A stretch of 64,000 bases of DNA from a bacterium (GTDB lineage Bacteria; Verrucomicrobiota; Verrucomicrobiia; Limisphaerales; RI-55). The stretch is taken from the NCBI GenBank assembly GCA_016124235.1, contig WGOC01000017.1:62001-126000 (forward strand), in the 5' to 3' direction. How positions within the stretch are numbered: the stretch's first letter is position 1; each line of letters starts with the position of its first letter. The position numbers and the translations under genes were made by a program. Shown here in pieces: positions 51,574-60,990 of this stretch. Below the pieces are notes generated by a model. It made no database searches, had not been told where the DNA came from, and saw nothing but the letters and a program-made list of their open reading frames with translations.

Positions 51574-52653
51574 CTACAGCGCGCTGATCCCCGCACCGAT
51601 GATGGCATCACCATGCTCATCCAACAAACGTCCCCGAACCACGGTGTCCGTGTCTGGCGGAACGCTAGTCTTGCGCAAACGAATCTCCACCGGACTGCGA
51701 AGGGGATCAGCCCCATGGTACACGCCCGGTTCGTAACCGTCGGCAATCGCGATCAGCTCGTAGGCATACTGGTCGGTCGTAAGCTGAAACGAAAATCGCC
51801 CGAGCGAATCGGTAATAGGTTTTTCCATCGACGCCGGCTTTCCGATGCTGGTCTCGCGCCGCCAGCCATCGAACGGCCGAAGCCCGCCGAGAAGAATCCG
51901 TGTTCCGGCAATGGGATTTCCAGACAGGTCGCACACCTCGCCGGTCAAGGTGGCCGGTTTTCCCGACCGCGATCCCGGCCTGGGTTCCAGGCGGGCCGGG
52001 ACCGTGTAGGTGTCCTTCCGTTTCGGACTATCCGCCATTCCCACGGTGGCGGCGGCCAGCATCCACCCGCCATTCGACCCAGCAGAGCTGATGTCCATAG
52101 CAACAACTACCTTTTCCGGGAACGGATTGGTGAGCGTGCAGTGGTAGAGACGCATTCCATCGTTGGCGGCGGCGGACAACGAAGTTTCTCCACGCCAAAC
52201 CAGGTGCGTGGACACCTCAAGCGGAGGTGACTCGCCACCATATCGCGATGCGGTGAAGGGAAGAACCTGATGGCCGTACCGAATCGGCAGCCTGGCGTTT
52301 GTGCCATCGGCATAATTCAACGACAACTCGGCGATGGTTTCTTCATTGGTCGCCCGGCCGCTGCATGCGTTCAACAAATGAATTCGTTCAAACGCGACGC
52401 CGATTCGAATACCATCCACATTGGTCCGCGCGGTGTGGTCGTATCCGCGCAACTCGATAATCCCATCGATGTTCCACGGTACTCCGTCAATGACTTGTGC
52501 CCCGCGTGGCAGCGTCCAGGTTGCTCTCAAGGTGTCGAACATTGACTTGCCCGCGTGGTCCGATAGGACCAATGGCGTCCAACCGGCGGCTCGCCCGGAA
52601 CCGGCCAAGCCGACGAGAAGTGATACAATGAAAAAATGAAGTATCCTGATCAT
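51574..52653 (-). CDS. Secreted carboxypeptidase-regulatory-like domain protein, 5' part ending at an in-frame TAG
   Basis: 359 residues from the ATG at 52653, where a signal peptide begins (MIRILHFFIVSLLVGLAGSG). The first ~200 residues (WTPLVLSDHAGKSMFDTLRA, GVPWNIDGIIELRGYDHT) resemble an N-terminal beta domain; then come carboxypeptidase-regulatory modules (TLTGEVCDLSGNPIAGTRIL, VVRGRLLDEHGDAIIGAGIS). The frame stops at TAG (51576-51574) in the middle of a module and resumes with the next codon, GTG. Together the parts would encode about 978 residues of a secreted or surface protein. Pseudogene, read-through or an assembly error are all possible. Confidence 0.8.
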   Translation of the reverse strand: MIRILHFFIVSLLVGLAGSGRAAGWTPLVLSDHAGKSMFDTLRATWTLPRGAQVIDGVPWNIDGIIELRGYDHTARTNVDGIRIGVAFERIHLLNACSGRATNEETIAELSLNYADGTNARLPIRYGHQVLPFTASRYGGESPPLEVSTHLVWRGETSLSAAANDGMRLYHCTLTNPFPEKVVVAMDISSAGSNGGWMLAAATVGMADSPKRKDTYTVPARLEPRPGSRSGKPATLTGEVCDLSGNPIAGTRILLGGLRPFDGWRRETSIGKPASMEKPITDSLGRFSFQLTTDQYAYELIAIADGYEPGVYHGADPLRSPVEIRLRKTSVPPDTDTVVRGRLLDEHGDAIIGAGISAL

Positions 52654-52910
52654 CCGAGCCGGCCCGAATTTAGGCATACAGTTCCTCTAGCCCTTCTGGC
52701 GTACCCATTAGCCGCAACCGTATATGGTATTTTCGTTCCGTGTCAGGCAGAAAATGGAAAGTTGCGCCAAGGAATGTTCCACACTTTTTCGTCACAACCC
52801 AGAACGAATGATAATCCGGACATATTGTGTCGAATTAATCGTCTCGGAGCGCCGGAGGATTCGCAGGTCAAGTCTCGCAAGCCGTCGTCACTTCTGGTAG
52901 TTGGAACGGA

Positions 52911-53984
52911 ATGCAGTTGTTGCCCACTCACGAAGCTCACCAGGATCTCGGTGCGACATTCATGGAACTAAACGACATGGAAGCCGTTCGCTATTACGGC
53001 GAAGTCGCCGCGGAATATGGACGACTCAAATCGAGCGCGGCGGTCCTCGACTTTAGTTTTCGGACGCGGCTCGTTTTAGTCGGCGCCGATCGGAGCCCGT
53101 TTTTGCACAGCCAGTGCACGAACGACATCAAACGACTCAAACCCGGCGAAGGCTGTTACGCGGCGTTTACCACCAACAAAGGGCGAATGGTTGGCGACGC
53201 AAATGTCTTTGTCCTCACGGATGAAATCTTGCTCGACGCCGAACCGGGTCAAGCCGGCCCGATGACCGAGCGTTTCAAAAAATTCATCGTCTCGGAAGAT
53301 GTCGAAGTGGTCGACGCCGCTTCGCATTATGGATTGCTCACGGTGCAAGGTCCCAAATCAACCGAAGTCATTGAAAAGCTCGAACTCGATGTCGCGCTCC
53401 CCACCGCGTCGTTTGCCAGCGTGAAAATCGAACATCCCGTCCTGGGCGAACTCTATCTCGCCAATCATCCGCGACTCCGATCGACGGGCTTCGATCTGTT
53501 TGTGCCGATCGATTCGCTGGGCGCGGTTCTGGACAAGTTGATCACCGCCGCAAAAAGCGTGGGTGGCGGATTGGCCGGGTGGGATGCCTTCGACATCGCT
53601 CGCGTGGAAGCAGGCATTCCACGTTTCGGCGTCGACATGGACGATTCCAATCTCGCGCCCGAAGCCGGGATTGCAGGGCGCGCGATCAGTTACAACAAAG
53701 GTTGCTACGTCGGCCAGGAGATCATCAACCGTCTTCGAACGTTCGCCGAAGTGAACAAAAAGCTTTTTCGGCTCCAGCTCTCAAATGACATCACCACCCT
53801 GCCCGCTCGTGGAACCAAATTGCAAAATGACGGCAATGACGTGGGCTACATCACCTGTGCAAAAATGGTTCCCAACGGACCCAATCTGGCGCTGGGTTAT
53901 GTGCGCAAGGATTTTCAGAACTCGGGCGTAGCCTTCGCAATTAACGGTCAGGCAGGCGTCACATTGATCGGACCCGTCGAGTAA
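52911..53984 (+). CDS. ygfZ: YgfZ/GcvT-domain folate-binding protein
   Basis: 357 residues. The diagnostic YgfZ motif is KGCYVGQEIINRL (KGCYxGQE), preceded by GIPRFGVDMDDSNLAPEAGI, and the N-terminal GcvT fold has FLHSQCTNDIKRLKPGEGCY. YgfZ-type proteins use tetrahydrofolate in the maturation or repair of iron-sulfur enzymes rather than in glycine cleavage. No glycine-cleavage genes are nearby, which supports the call. The ATG at 52911 is used; ATG 52962 is possible. Confidence 0.93.
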   Translation: MQLLPTHEAHQDLGATFMELNDMEAVRYYGEVAAEYGRLKSSAAVLDFSFRTRLVLVGADRSPFLHSQCTNDIKRLKPGEGCYAAFTTNKGRMVGDANVFVLTDEILLDAEPGQAGPMTERFKKFIVSEDVEVVDAASHYGLLTVQGPKSTEVIEKLELDVALPTASFASVKIEHPVLGELYLANHPRLRSTGFDLFVPIDSLGAVLDKLITAAKSVGGGLAGWDAFDIARVEAGIPRFGVDMDDSNLAPEAGIAGRAISYNKGCYVGQEIINRLRTFAEVNKKLFRLQLSNDITTLPARGTKLQNDGNDVGYITCAKMVPNGPNLALGYVRKDFQNSGVAFAINGQAGVTLIGPVE

Positions 53985-54026
53985 GGAACCACGATCGTCG
54001 CCGAATCTGGTTTGTGATCCGCCAAC

Positions 54027-54902
54027 TCACTTTTCCGATTTGAGATACTTCGCGAAGAACGCGTCCAGCAACTCGTTCACCTTCGGATCTTTGAAACCGC
54101 CGTGCCCGGCGCCTTTCACCGTGTAAAGCTGGACGGGAACATTCGCATCCTTGAGCGCGGCTTCCAGGATCTCGCTTTGTCCGTGCGGCACCAATGGATC
54201 TCGGTCACCGTGCAGGATCAAAAACGGCGGATCGTTGTAGGTCACGTAATGAATCGGACTCGCGCGCAGAACCTTGTCCGGATTGTCGCGAATGGGGCCG
54301 CCGATCAATTTTGATTCCGGCGAGTCTGGCGCGTCGTGATCGATCATGCCGGATTTTCCCGCCTGCGGATTCATTTGCAGAAAATCCGTGGGGCCGAACC
54401 CATCCACCACGGCTTGCACCGCACTCGATTGTTCGAGGTTTTCGCCCACGTCAAAATCGCGAATGTCGCCCGTCGTTCCCAACAACGCGACGAGATGTCC
54501 GCCCGCCGATTCACCCCACGCGGCGAATCGTTTGGGATCGAGCCGGTATTCTCCCGCGTGCGCGCGTAACCAACGGACCGCCGCTTTGCAGTCCTCGATT
54601 TGTGCCGGAAAAATCGCGTGCTGGCTGAGCCGATAGTTGATGGCGGCGACGGCGTAACCGTCGTTCACGTACCGCGCAGCCGGCGGATTGCTTTTGTTAC
54701 CAGCCAACCAGGCCCCACCGTGCACCCAGACGATCACCGGGAACGGCCCGTCGCCAGTCGGCAAATAGAGATCGAGCTTCTGGCGTTCGTGTCCGTGGGT
54801 CACATAAGGAACATCGCGCAGTGTCGGAGCCGGTCGATCGGCGGCCTCCAAGTTCGCCAAACCAATGGCAAAGACCAGGGCCATGAAAACTTTCGAGTGC
54901 AT
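54027..54902 (-). CDS. Secreted alpha/beta hydrolase (carboxylesterase-type)
   Basis: 291 residues from the ATG at 54902, which starts a signal peptide (SKVFMALVFAIGLANLEA). The BD-FAE/esterase features are VIVWVHGGAWLAGN (oxyanion HGG), nucleophile serine in FAAWGESAGGHLVALLG, the aspartate in FLILHGDRDPLVPH and histidine in KGAGHGGFKDP. Upstream in-frame sequence to 55232 overlaps the next gene and is not protein-like. The family de-esterifies hemicellulose and similar polymers. Confidence 0.9.
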   Translation of the reverse strand: MHSKVFMALVFAIGLANLEAADRPAPTLRDVPYVTHGHERQKLDLYLPTGDGPFPVIVWVHGGAWLAGNKSNPPAARYVNDGYAVAAINYRLSQHAIFPAQIEDCKAAVRWLRAHAGEYRLDPKRFAAWGESAGGHLVALLGTTGDIRDFDVGENLEQSSAVQAVVDGFGPTDFLQMNPQAGKSGMIDHDAPDSPESKLIGGPIRDNPDKVLRASPIHYVTYNDPPFLILHGDRDPLVPHGQSEILEAALKDANVPVQLYTVKGAGHGGFKDPKVNELLDAFFAKYLKSEK

Positions 54903-55071
54903 AACAAAAACGTGCCGGAATGCTTCTCGTTGTCGAGTCATCTTGTTTTCGCGACGCGAACGAACGTCAGCAAGTTGTGCCGTATGATCGCCTTCTTCGT
55001 CAGCCCTCTCGTATTCGATCGCCCCCTGCTGCGGAATTGGCAGCCTTGCGGGTTTGCCACGAGTCCAGTGG

Positions 55072-56106
55072 TCAATCGATCGGGTGCGCAACGTCTGGCA
55101 TTCGACACTCTTTTCGCCAGGTCTCCCATTCGTCGGCGTCCATTTCCCAGTCGGAGTAAATCGCCACGCCTTGGTAGTTCTTTGGAAGCATCGAACTTGC
55201 TCCAAGTCCACCATGAATTCCACGTAGGGCATTTTTCAAGTTCTCTACTTTTGGATCATGGTAGCTCGCGTAGACGTCATCGTAGGCCGGCGCACCCAAC
55301 AGGCACTGCGTGCCTTCACTCCACGCCAGCACTTCGCGCGTCCATGAACTCATCAATCCGCGGTAGAGTTTCCCGTCAAAAAGTGCCGTGTCGTACATCA
55401 TCACTACGAGCTGATCACAACGCCGGGCTATTTCGCGAAAATATTGCTCATCCCAATGAACATCCGGAACTGGTTGCCAGCGGGTCGGCGGTGGATAGGC
55501 GGCGACGGAGAGCAACTTACCCGAAGGGAGTGCCGCCTTTACCTCGTCAAGGAGTCGCAAATAATCCGTATTGCCGGATGGGAGCGGTTCGATGTTGAGA
55601 TGTACCCCCGCAAGACGAGAGTGAGCCTTGAGTAAATTGGTGATCGATCCGACGAATGATTCGCGCCATTTCGCATTGTGAATTCTAGCCTGCGCGCCCA
55701 AGACACCCCCAACCCAGGGCATCAAGCGAAAGCCCTGAAAGCCGTCCAAGAATCGTTCCACCTGGGCAGGATCAGCAGGCGCAACATTTCCATCGATTGA
55801 GCACGGACACAGATGCGGATACACATCTGAAATTCCATTCATTCGCAGGAGCGCGGCCAGGTGCGCAATTTGGTTGGTGTTCCGAAAGTGGGGAATTTGA
55901 TCGTCTTTACTATTTCGGATAAACCACTCGTCGTCTCCGAGCCAGCCGTGCTGCAGCCAGATACCATTGTGGCCACGATCGTGTCGACCATCGACAATCA
56001 CGACGCCGGGCTCCCACGCAATCCAGCCGACCACGATGACCAGCGCAAACACAAAGACCGCAGCCAATACACGAACTGGCCGAAACCGGGCTGATAAATT
56101 TTTCAT
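55072..56106 (-). CDS. Membrane-anchored or secreted GH18-like glycosidase-fold protein
   Basis: 344 residues from the ATG at 56106. A single hydrophobic segment (VLAAVFVFALVIVVGWIAW) anchors or exports it. The TIM-barrel-like body has LAGVHLNIEPLPSGN, which sits where GH18 enzymes carry their DxxDxE motif but keeps only the final glutamate, and YDTALFDGKLY and YQGVAIYSDWEMDADEW near the end. This could be a divergent glycosidase or a noncatalytic relative. Confidence 0.72.
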   Translation of the reverse strand: MKNLSARFRPVRVLAAVFVFALVIVVGWIAWEPGVVIVDGRHDRGHNGIWLQHGWLGDDEWFIRNSKDDQIPHFRNTNQIAHLAALLRMNGISDVYPHLCPCSIDGNVAPADPAQVERFLDGFQGFRLMPWVGGVLGAQARIHNAKWRESFVGSITNLLKAHSRLAGVHLNIEPLPSGNTDYLRLLDEVKAALPSGKLLSVAAYPPPTRWQPVPDVHWDEQYFREIARRCDQLVVMMYDTALFDGKLYRGLMSSWTREVLAWSEGTQCLLGAPAYDDVYASYHDPKVENLKNALRGIHGGLGASSMLPKNYQGVAIYSDWEMDADEWETWRKECRMPDVAHPID

Positions 56107-56245
56107 TTCAATCTGCAAACGACTCACGTGAGTCGTGCGGAACCAAGTCAAGTCGAACAACACCTTTACAAATTGTAGCATCCAACGTGAGTCGGATCAC
56201 TTTCGAGCCGGGTTTGATTCAAATTGAACGGACTCAGGTCCGCTG

Positions 56246-57079
56246 CTACGGCTGGGTGGTTGGACCGTCCTGTTGATAAATCCTCACGTAATCAATCTCC
56301 ATTCGCTGCGGAAAGATGGAATCGTCGATACCCTGCTGGCCACCCCAGGTTCCGCCGATTGCGATGTTCATGATCAAGTATTGCGGCTCATCGAAAGGCC
56401 ATTCGTCCGGACCACTGCCGTCGTTTTCGTAGGTGAAATACTTTTTCCCATCGACGAAAAAGTCCATGCGTTGGGCGTCCCATTCCACGGCGTAAACGTG
56501 AAAGTCATCGAACGGTTTGGGCACTTCAATGGTTGAGCCTTTGCCGTTTCCTTTAGTGTGATTGAATTTCCGTGTGTGCACGTTGGCGTGAATGGTGTCT
56601 GGTTTGAATCCGACATATTCCATGATATCGATCTCGCCGCGAGCCGGCCAGCCGCGATGATCCTTGTCGACACCCATCATCCAGATCGCCGGCCACACGC
56701 CGCGTCCTTGGGGAAGCTTGGCGCGAACCTCGACACGCGCATGCACCCAGGCCGCGCGTTCCCGGGTCGTGAGACTGGCGGAGGTGTAATCCGCGCGATT
56801 CGTGAATGATTCCTTCCGGGCTTCGAGAATCAGTTTGCCATCCTCCACGCGGGCATTCTCGCGCCGATCGCGGGTATAAAATTGTTTCTCCCGATTTCGC
56901 AGCATGCCGTATTCGTAATTCCATTTTGCGGGATCTGGTGCGCCCGGTTCATTGAATTCATCCGACCAGACAAGGCGCCAATGATTGGTGTCAACTTCAG
57001 CACCCTTTGCTTGATGGCACGGCGCCATCACACAAACGACAAACACTGCAAACGGCGAAAGTAATCGAGGAAACATCAT
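56246..57079 (-). CDS. Glycoside hydrolase family 16 (beta-glucanase type)
   Basis: 277 residues with a signal peptide (LLSPFAVFVVCVMAP). GH16 landmarks: WRLVWSDEFNEPGAPDPAKW, the catalytic EIDIMEYVG (ExDxxE), FHVYAVEWDAQRMDFFVDGK and the end LIMNIAIGGTWGGQQGIDDS. Enzymes of this family cleave beta-1,3/1,4-glucans, laminarin, agar or carrageenan. Secreted; substrate not deducible from these motifs. Confidence 0.94.
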   Translation of the reverse strand: MMFPRLLSPFAVFVVCVMAPCHQAKGAEVDTNHWRLVWSDEFNEPGAPDPAKWNYEYGMLRNREKQFYTRDRRENARVEDGKLILEARKESFTNRADYTSASLTTRERAAWVHARVEVRAKLPQGRGVWPAIWMMGVDKDHRGWPARGEIDIMEYVGFKPDTIHANVHTRKFNHTKGNGKGSTIEVPKPFDDFHVYAVEWDAQRMDFFVDGKKYFTYENDGSGPDEWPFDEPQYLIMNIAIGGTWGGQQGIDDSIFPQRMEIDYVRIYQQDGPTTQP

Positions 57080-57209
57080 GGCCCTAAACTAGACGGAAAC
57101 AGTTCATCAAACGAATCAAAACACTCGGCCGCCCTTGCCGCTTTGCAGCCCTCCGTTGATCACGATTGACTCGCAATGGAACAAAGTTTTTCCACACCAT
57201 TCCCTTGCA

Positions 57210-57722
57210 ATGAACGATGTTCCAACGCCGGTCAGAATCGAGCGCGCCACCGCGAACCATCTGGCTGAGATTTCGCAACTGGCCGGCGTGATTTGGCGCG
57301 TGTGCTATCCGGGCATCATTTCCCCTGAGCAAATCGACTACATGCTCGGGTGGATGTACGCCGTCGATGAAATGCAACGACAACTCGAACACGGCACAAT
57401 CTACGAACGGTTGCTCATCGACGGCCACTTGAAGGGCTTCGCCGCCCACAGTCCGACCACCGATCCGCGCGAACGCAAATTGGACAAGTTGTATGTGCAT
57501 CCGGATTACCAACGCCTTGGCTACGGCAGCCGCCTGCTCGAACACGTGATCGAAAGCGCGCGCGGTCTTGGATGCGAAACATTGATGCTCGCCGTCAACA
57601 AACAGAACGCCCGCGCGATTGCGGCTTATCGAAAGAACGGATTTGCGATCCGTGAAGAAGTTGTCACGGACATCGGTGGCGGGTTTGTGATGGATGACTA
57701 CGTGATGGCTAAGGTTCTTTGA
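57210..57722 (+). CDS. GNAT-family N-acetyltransferase
   Basis: 170 residues from the ATG at 57210. GNAT features: VRIERATANHLAEISQLAGV at the N-terminus, the acetyl-CoA motif LDKLYVHPDYQRLGYGSRLL (Q/RxxGxG/A) and the C-terminal VNKQNARAIAAYRKNGFAIR. Its last 25 bases overlap the 3' end of the convergent CNNM gene. Acceptor unknown. Confidence 0.9.
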   Translation: MNDVPTPVRIERATANHLAEISQLAGVIWRVCYPGIISPEQIDYMLGWMYAVDEMQRQLEHGTIYERLLIDGHLKGFAAHSPTTDPRERKLDKLYVHPDYQRLGYGSRLLEHVIESARGLGCETLMLAVNKQNARAIAAYRKNGFAIREEVVTDIGGGFVMDDYVMAKVL

Positions 57723-58756
57723 CGCTTCCTGGGCGTCGGCCAGTTGAGTTGCACGATACCCCGAAGCAATCGGCCCAGGATGTCGGAGCCGGTGATGATT
57801 CGTTTCTGCTTTTCGCCCCAAACCAGGATGACATCCTGATCAATCACGTCGTCGCTCGCATGTTCTGGATTCACCTTGAGCTGACCGAGAACATCCCCAA
57901 TCGGCACGCGCGGATCCTCGACGATCACGGGTTGATGGCAAAACGCATATGGGCTCAACGCAATGTGTTTGAACAGCACCGCGCGCAAAAATTTGTTCGC
58001 ATCGATCACCAAACGCGGAATGCCCTGCGGATCCGTGATCACGACCCAGCTTTTGCCCGAACGTTGAACATCACGAATGAACGGGTGTTCCGTGTGCGGT
58101 TGGATTTCGGGAAAGACGGGCCGGCCGGCGTCGAAGGGAATCGCGATGACGCTGTGTTGGTCGAGGACCTCGCCTTCCTCGCTCACCGGCAGATCGTCGA
58201 GTGAAAGAAAGTTCACGGCACCGATGCCTTCGACTTCGTCAACCTCGCCCTTGTCGTGTTGCATGTGCTGGCGGATGAGTTCCTTCAGGCGATCCTCCGG
58301 CATGTAGGCCGTGTTTTCAGGTCCCAACCAACGGTCCAAAATGGATGCAGTAGGGCGCGCAACAGGATAAAGCACTACTTGGTAAAACCTCAAAACCGGC
58401 GACAACCAGGCCGCCATGCGCAGGGCGTTTCGGCTGAAGTACGCCTGTGGAGTGATTTCACCGAGGATCGTGATGACGATCGTGGAAAACAGAAACGCAG
58501 AAAGTCCGGTGAGAATCGAATCGGCGAACAAGGTCAGGAGCACGTTGATGCCGACGTTGCCCCAAAGAATCGTGGCCAGGCAGAAATTCGATTCCTGTCG
58601 GAGCTGGAGCACCCGGATGGCGTCAGCATTTTCGCGCGCTGCCTCAACCTGCAACCGCAAACGCCCAACGCTGAACACCGCCAGGTTTAAACCGGAGAAC
58701 ATCGCCGATTGGGACACGCAAACGACGATCCCGACCCACACAAAGACATCATTCAT
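57698..58756 (-). CDS. CNNM/DUF21 domain membrane protein
   Basis: 352 residues. The N-terminal DUF21 region has four hydrophobic segments (VWVGIVVCVSQSAMFSGLNL, ATILWGNVGINVLLTLFADS, SAFLFSTIVITILGEITPQA). A linker with EDRLKELIRQHMQHDKGEVD and NFLSLDDLPVSEEG precedes the regulatory part, with a poor match to a CBS pair (LDQHSVIAIPFDAGRPVFPE, KSWVVITDPQGIPRLVIDAN). CNNM/CorC proteins are linked to magnesium or cobalt transport and tolerance. No HlyC C-terminal domain is obvious. Confidence 0.9.
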   Translation of the reverse strand: MNDVFVWVGIVVCVSQSAMFSGLNLAVFSVGRLRLQVEAARENADAIRVLQLRQESNFCLATILWGNVGINVLLTLFADSILTGLSAFLFSTIVITILGEITPQAYFSRNALRMAAWLSPVLRFYQVVLYPVARPTASILDRWLGPENTAYMPEDRLKELIRQHMQHDKGEVDEVEGIGAVNFLSLDDLPVSEEGEVLDQHSVIAIPFDAGRPVFPEIQPHTEHPFIRDVQRSGKSWVVITDPQGIPRLVIDANKFLRAVLFKHIALSPYAFCHQPVIVEDPRVPIGDVLGQLKVNPEHASDDVIDQDVILVWGEKQKRIITGSDILGRLLRGIVQLNWPTPRKRQRTLAIT

Positions 58757-58840
58757 GCGCCCCCACTATGCGGGCGAAACGCCGACCGGCAACTGATGAA
58801 TGACAATCAACCTTCAGGCCAGACGAACTGCATCCGTCGG

Positions 58841-59173
58841 TCAACGCAACACGTGGCCGGGAAAGGAACACCTTGGCAAACCGGAGTTGGTGTCGAAAGA
58901 ATAGCTGCCTCCCTGCGGGCATTCGGGAAGACGTCGGAGATACACACGTAATTGCTCAAAGGCTGGACAGCGGTTGGTAGCAAAGCCGTTCTCCAAACGC
59001 CATTGCTCAGCTGCACCGTCCAGTTGGCGAAGATTGTTGATGCAACTGTTGGTAGCGAGGTTGTCTGTTCGCGGGCGGACGAAATGCGGCGCGAAAACCA
59101 GAAACACGGCGCCAATCAGCAGGCAAACGACAATGATGATCAACGGCCGGCGGAATGGAGTTTTCCTCGCCAT
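58841..59173 (-). CDS. Pseudopilin-like small membrane-anchored protein
   Basis: 110 residues. An N-terminal hydrophobic helix (LIIIVVCLLIGAVFLVFAP) is followed by the CINNLRQLDGAAEQWRLENG segment and the terminal SGLPRCSFPGHVL motif, a set common in Verrucomicrobia type IV pilin/type II secretion-like proteins. The usual prepilin peptidase site G/F-E is absent, so it may not be processed by a prepilin peptidase. Function unknown. Confidence 0.7.
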   Translation of the reverse strand: MARKTPFRRPLIIIVVCLLIGAVFLVFAPHFVRPRTDNLATNSCINNLRQLDGAAEQWRLENGFATNRCPAFEQLRVYLRRLPECPQGGSYSFDTNSGLPRCSFPGHVLR

Positions 59174-59265
59174 CCATCATTGAACCAAATCGGAAAGGAA
59201 AAGTTGCTGCCCGATCGAGGCTTCGATCGTTCAAAGTTCAATTATGCAATCTTCACATTCAGCGA

Positions 59266-60153
59266 TCACACATCACAAATCTCCACACCCTGGCGGAGCG
59301 AGGCGATCTTGTCGGGGCGTGCCGGAATGAATTCCTGGGCGACGAACCCTTTGAAGCCGGTGGCCAGGATCGCCTTCATCACGGCCGGGTAATAGATTTC
59401 CTGCGTGTCATCAATCTCATGCCGCCCCGGCACGCCGCCGGTGTGATAGTGCGCAAACCAATGATGGTGCTTCTGGATGGTGGCGATCATATCACCCTCC
59501 ATGATCTGCATGTGATAGATGTCATAGAGCAATTTGAATCGCTCCGATCCAACCGTCTCACATAGCGCGACGCCCCACTTGGAATGATCGCACTGGTAGT
59601 CCGGGTGGTTAACCTTGCTGTTAAGCAATTCCATCGTAAGCATCACATCGTTTTTCTCGGCGATGGGTAGAAGCCGTTTGATCCCAATCGCGCAGTTTTT
59701 CATACCCAGTTCGTCATCCTGTCCCGCGCGATTGCCCGAAAAACAGATGATCGTCCGGCAGCCGAATTTTGCAGCCTGCGGCGCCGCGCTCTCAAACCAA
59801 GCTTCAATTTCGGCATGATGCTCCAGACGGTTGAGCCCCTTGGTAATGCCACCGGGAACACCGCTGACCATCGCACAGGTCATCCCGTGTTTTAACACCG
59901 TAGGAATCTGGTCCAAGGTCAGCAGTTCCACAGACTTCAGCCCAAACTCCTTGCCCGCCGTGCACAGATCATCCAACGAAATGTCCGGATAGCACCATTT
60001 GCAGACGGAGTGGTTGATATTGCCCTTGCCGCCGGCGGCGTGGTCCTCAGCAGCCAGACGATGGTTTAGGTCTTCCGCGATGGCGGCAATGGCGGCGGTG
60101 CCCGCGAGCGTCTTGAGCGCGGATCGACGGGAAAAGGTGGCGGTACGCTTCAT
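59266..60153 (-). CDS. Hydroxypyruvate isomerase-like TIM-barrel protein, Tat-exported
   Basis: 295 residues. The N-terminus (FSRRSALKTLAGTAAIAAIA) is a Tat-type signal. The sugar isomerase/Hyi fold has VCKWCYPDISLDDLCTAG, GLKSVELLTLDQ, MLTMELLNSKVNHPDYQCD (metal Glu), LLYDIYHMQIMEGDM and HTGGVPGRHEIDDTQEIYY. Hydroxypyruvate isomerases use this motif set, and many secreted relatives exist in Planctomycetes and Verrucomicrobia with unknown substrates. Confidence 0.88.
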   Translation of the reverse strand: MKRTATFSRRSALKTLAGTAAIAAIAEDLNHRLAAEDHAAGGKGNINHSVCKWCYPDISLDDLCTAGKEFGLKSVELLTLDQIPTVLKHGMTCAMVSGVPGGITKGLNRLEHHAEIEAWFESAAPQAAKFGCRTIICFSGNRAGQDDELGMKNCAIGIKRLLPIAEKNDVMLTMELLNSKVNHPDYQCDHSKWGVALCETVGSERFKLLYDIYHMQIMEGDMIATIQKHHHWFAHYHTGGVPGRHEIDDTQEIYYPAVMKAILATGFKGFVAQEFIPARPDKIASLRQGVEICDV

Positions 60154-60270
60154 AATGTCAGAGACGATAACGATCGGTCAAAAAGTCGAATCTCTGAATG
60201 ACAATGGAAACCCCGCAATCGGTCAATCAACGATCGAAGTCCACTTTAAGCGAAAAAGAACCGGGTGACC

Positions 60271-60990
60271 TCAGCGGGAGAGCGGGAAGAACAGATTGAA
60301 GCGATGCTCGTCGTCGGCCTGGAACTGGTAGTGCGCCCAGCCATCAACGATCTTAAAAATCTCGTACGCCATCGCGAGGCTCAGATCAGTGGGTTTGGCC
60401 ATTTCCTTCTCGTCAAGCCACGGACCGGGACCCTGCCATTGGAACTCCAAGCGCAGCAATTGGCCCTCGCGCAATCGGGTCGGTGCGTAGGCCGGGGATT
60501 CCCAGTCTTCCGGGAAGCCACCTTCGGAAGCGACGATTTGCCCGCGCGCGGCGCGGCTCAGCAGCGCGATCTGCCAGACGCAAAACGCGATCCAACGTGG
60601 TTCGAGCGCAACGCTGCCAACCAATTCGTCAGACGAATGAATGGTCCACCGATTGGGAACGGGATTGACGGCACAGACTTCTTCCAGACATTTCGCCAGC
60701 GGCTGCGGCGACGTGCGAAACCGAATGTCCTGTCGCAACCGCGCAAAACGATCAATCAGCGTGCCGGCATTGGTCGACGAAGTTTTGATGCGATCAATGA
60801 CCTTGGGGAGCCGTTCCGGATTGTTACGCACCATGTCCAACACCTGGGCGTTGCCGGCTAGGATGGTCAATTGATTCGAAAGGTCATGAATCAGACGCAC
60901 CATCAGGACACCCATCATCTCCATGGTCGACAAACCGGGAGCGTGCGTAGCGGGCGGATCGGCGAGAGCAGGTTTCTCGATGGTGTTCAT
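60271..60990 (-). CDS. Histidine-kinase-like protein with degenerate ATPase region (ChpT-like)
   Basis: 239 residues. A dimerisation helix carries VRLIHDLSNQLTILAGNAQ with candidate H35 in an H-D-x-x-N context, followed by a second helix and a C-terminal region of about 120 residues where an ATPase would be. The N, G1 and F boxes are not recognisable; a remnant 'DLSLAMAYEIFKIVDGW' stands where the G2 helix would be. This recalls histidine phosphotransferases such as ChpT that have lost ATP binding. It overlaps the REC-HDOD gene by four bases, so the two are translated together. Confidence 0.72.
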   Translation of the reverse strand: MNTIEKPALADPPATHAPGLSTMEMMGVLMVRLIHDLSNQLTILAGNAQVLDMVRNNPERLPKVIDRIKTSSTNAGTLIDRFARLRQDIRFRTSPQPLAKCLEEVCAVNPVPNRWTIHSSDELVGSVALEPRWIAFCVWQIALLSRAARGQIVASEGGFPEDWESPAYAPTRLREGQLLRLEFQWQGPGPWLDEKEMAKPTDLSLAMAYEIFKIVDGWAHYQFQADDEHRFNLFFPLSR

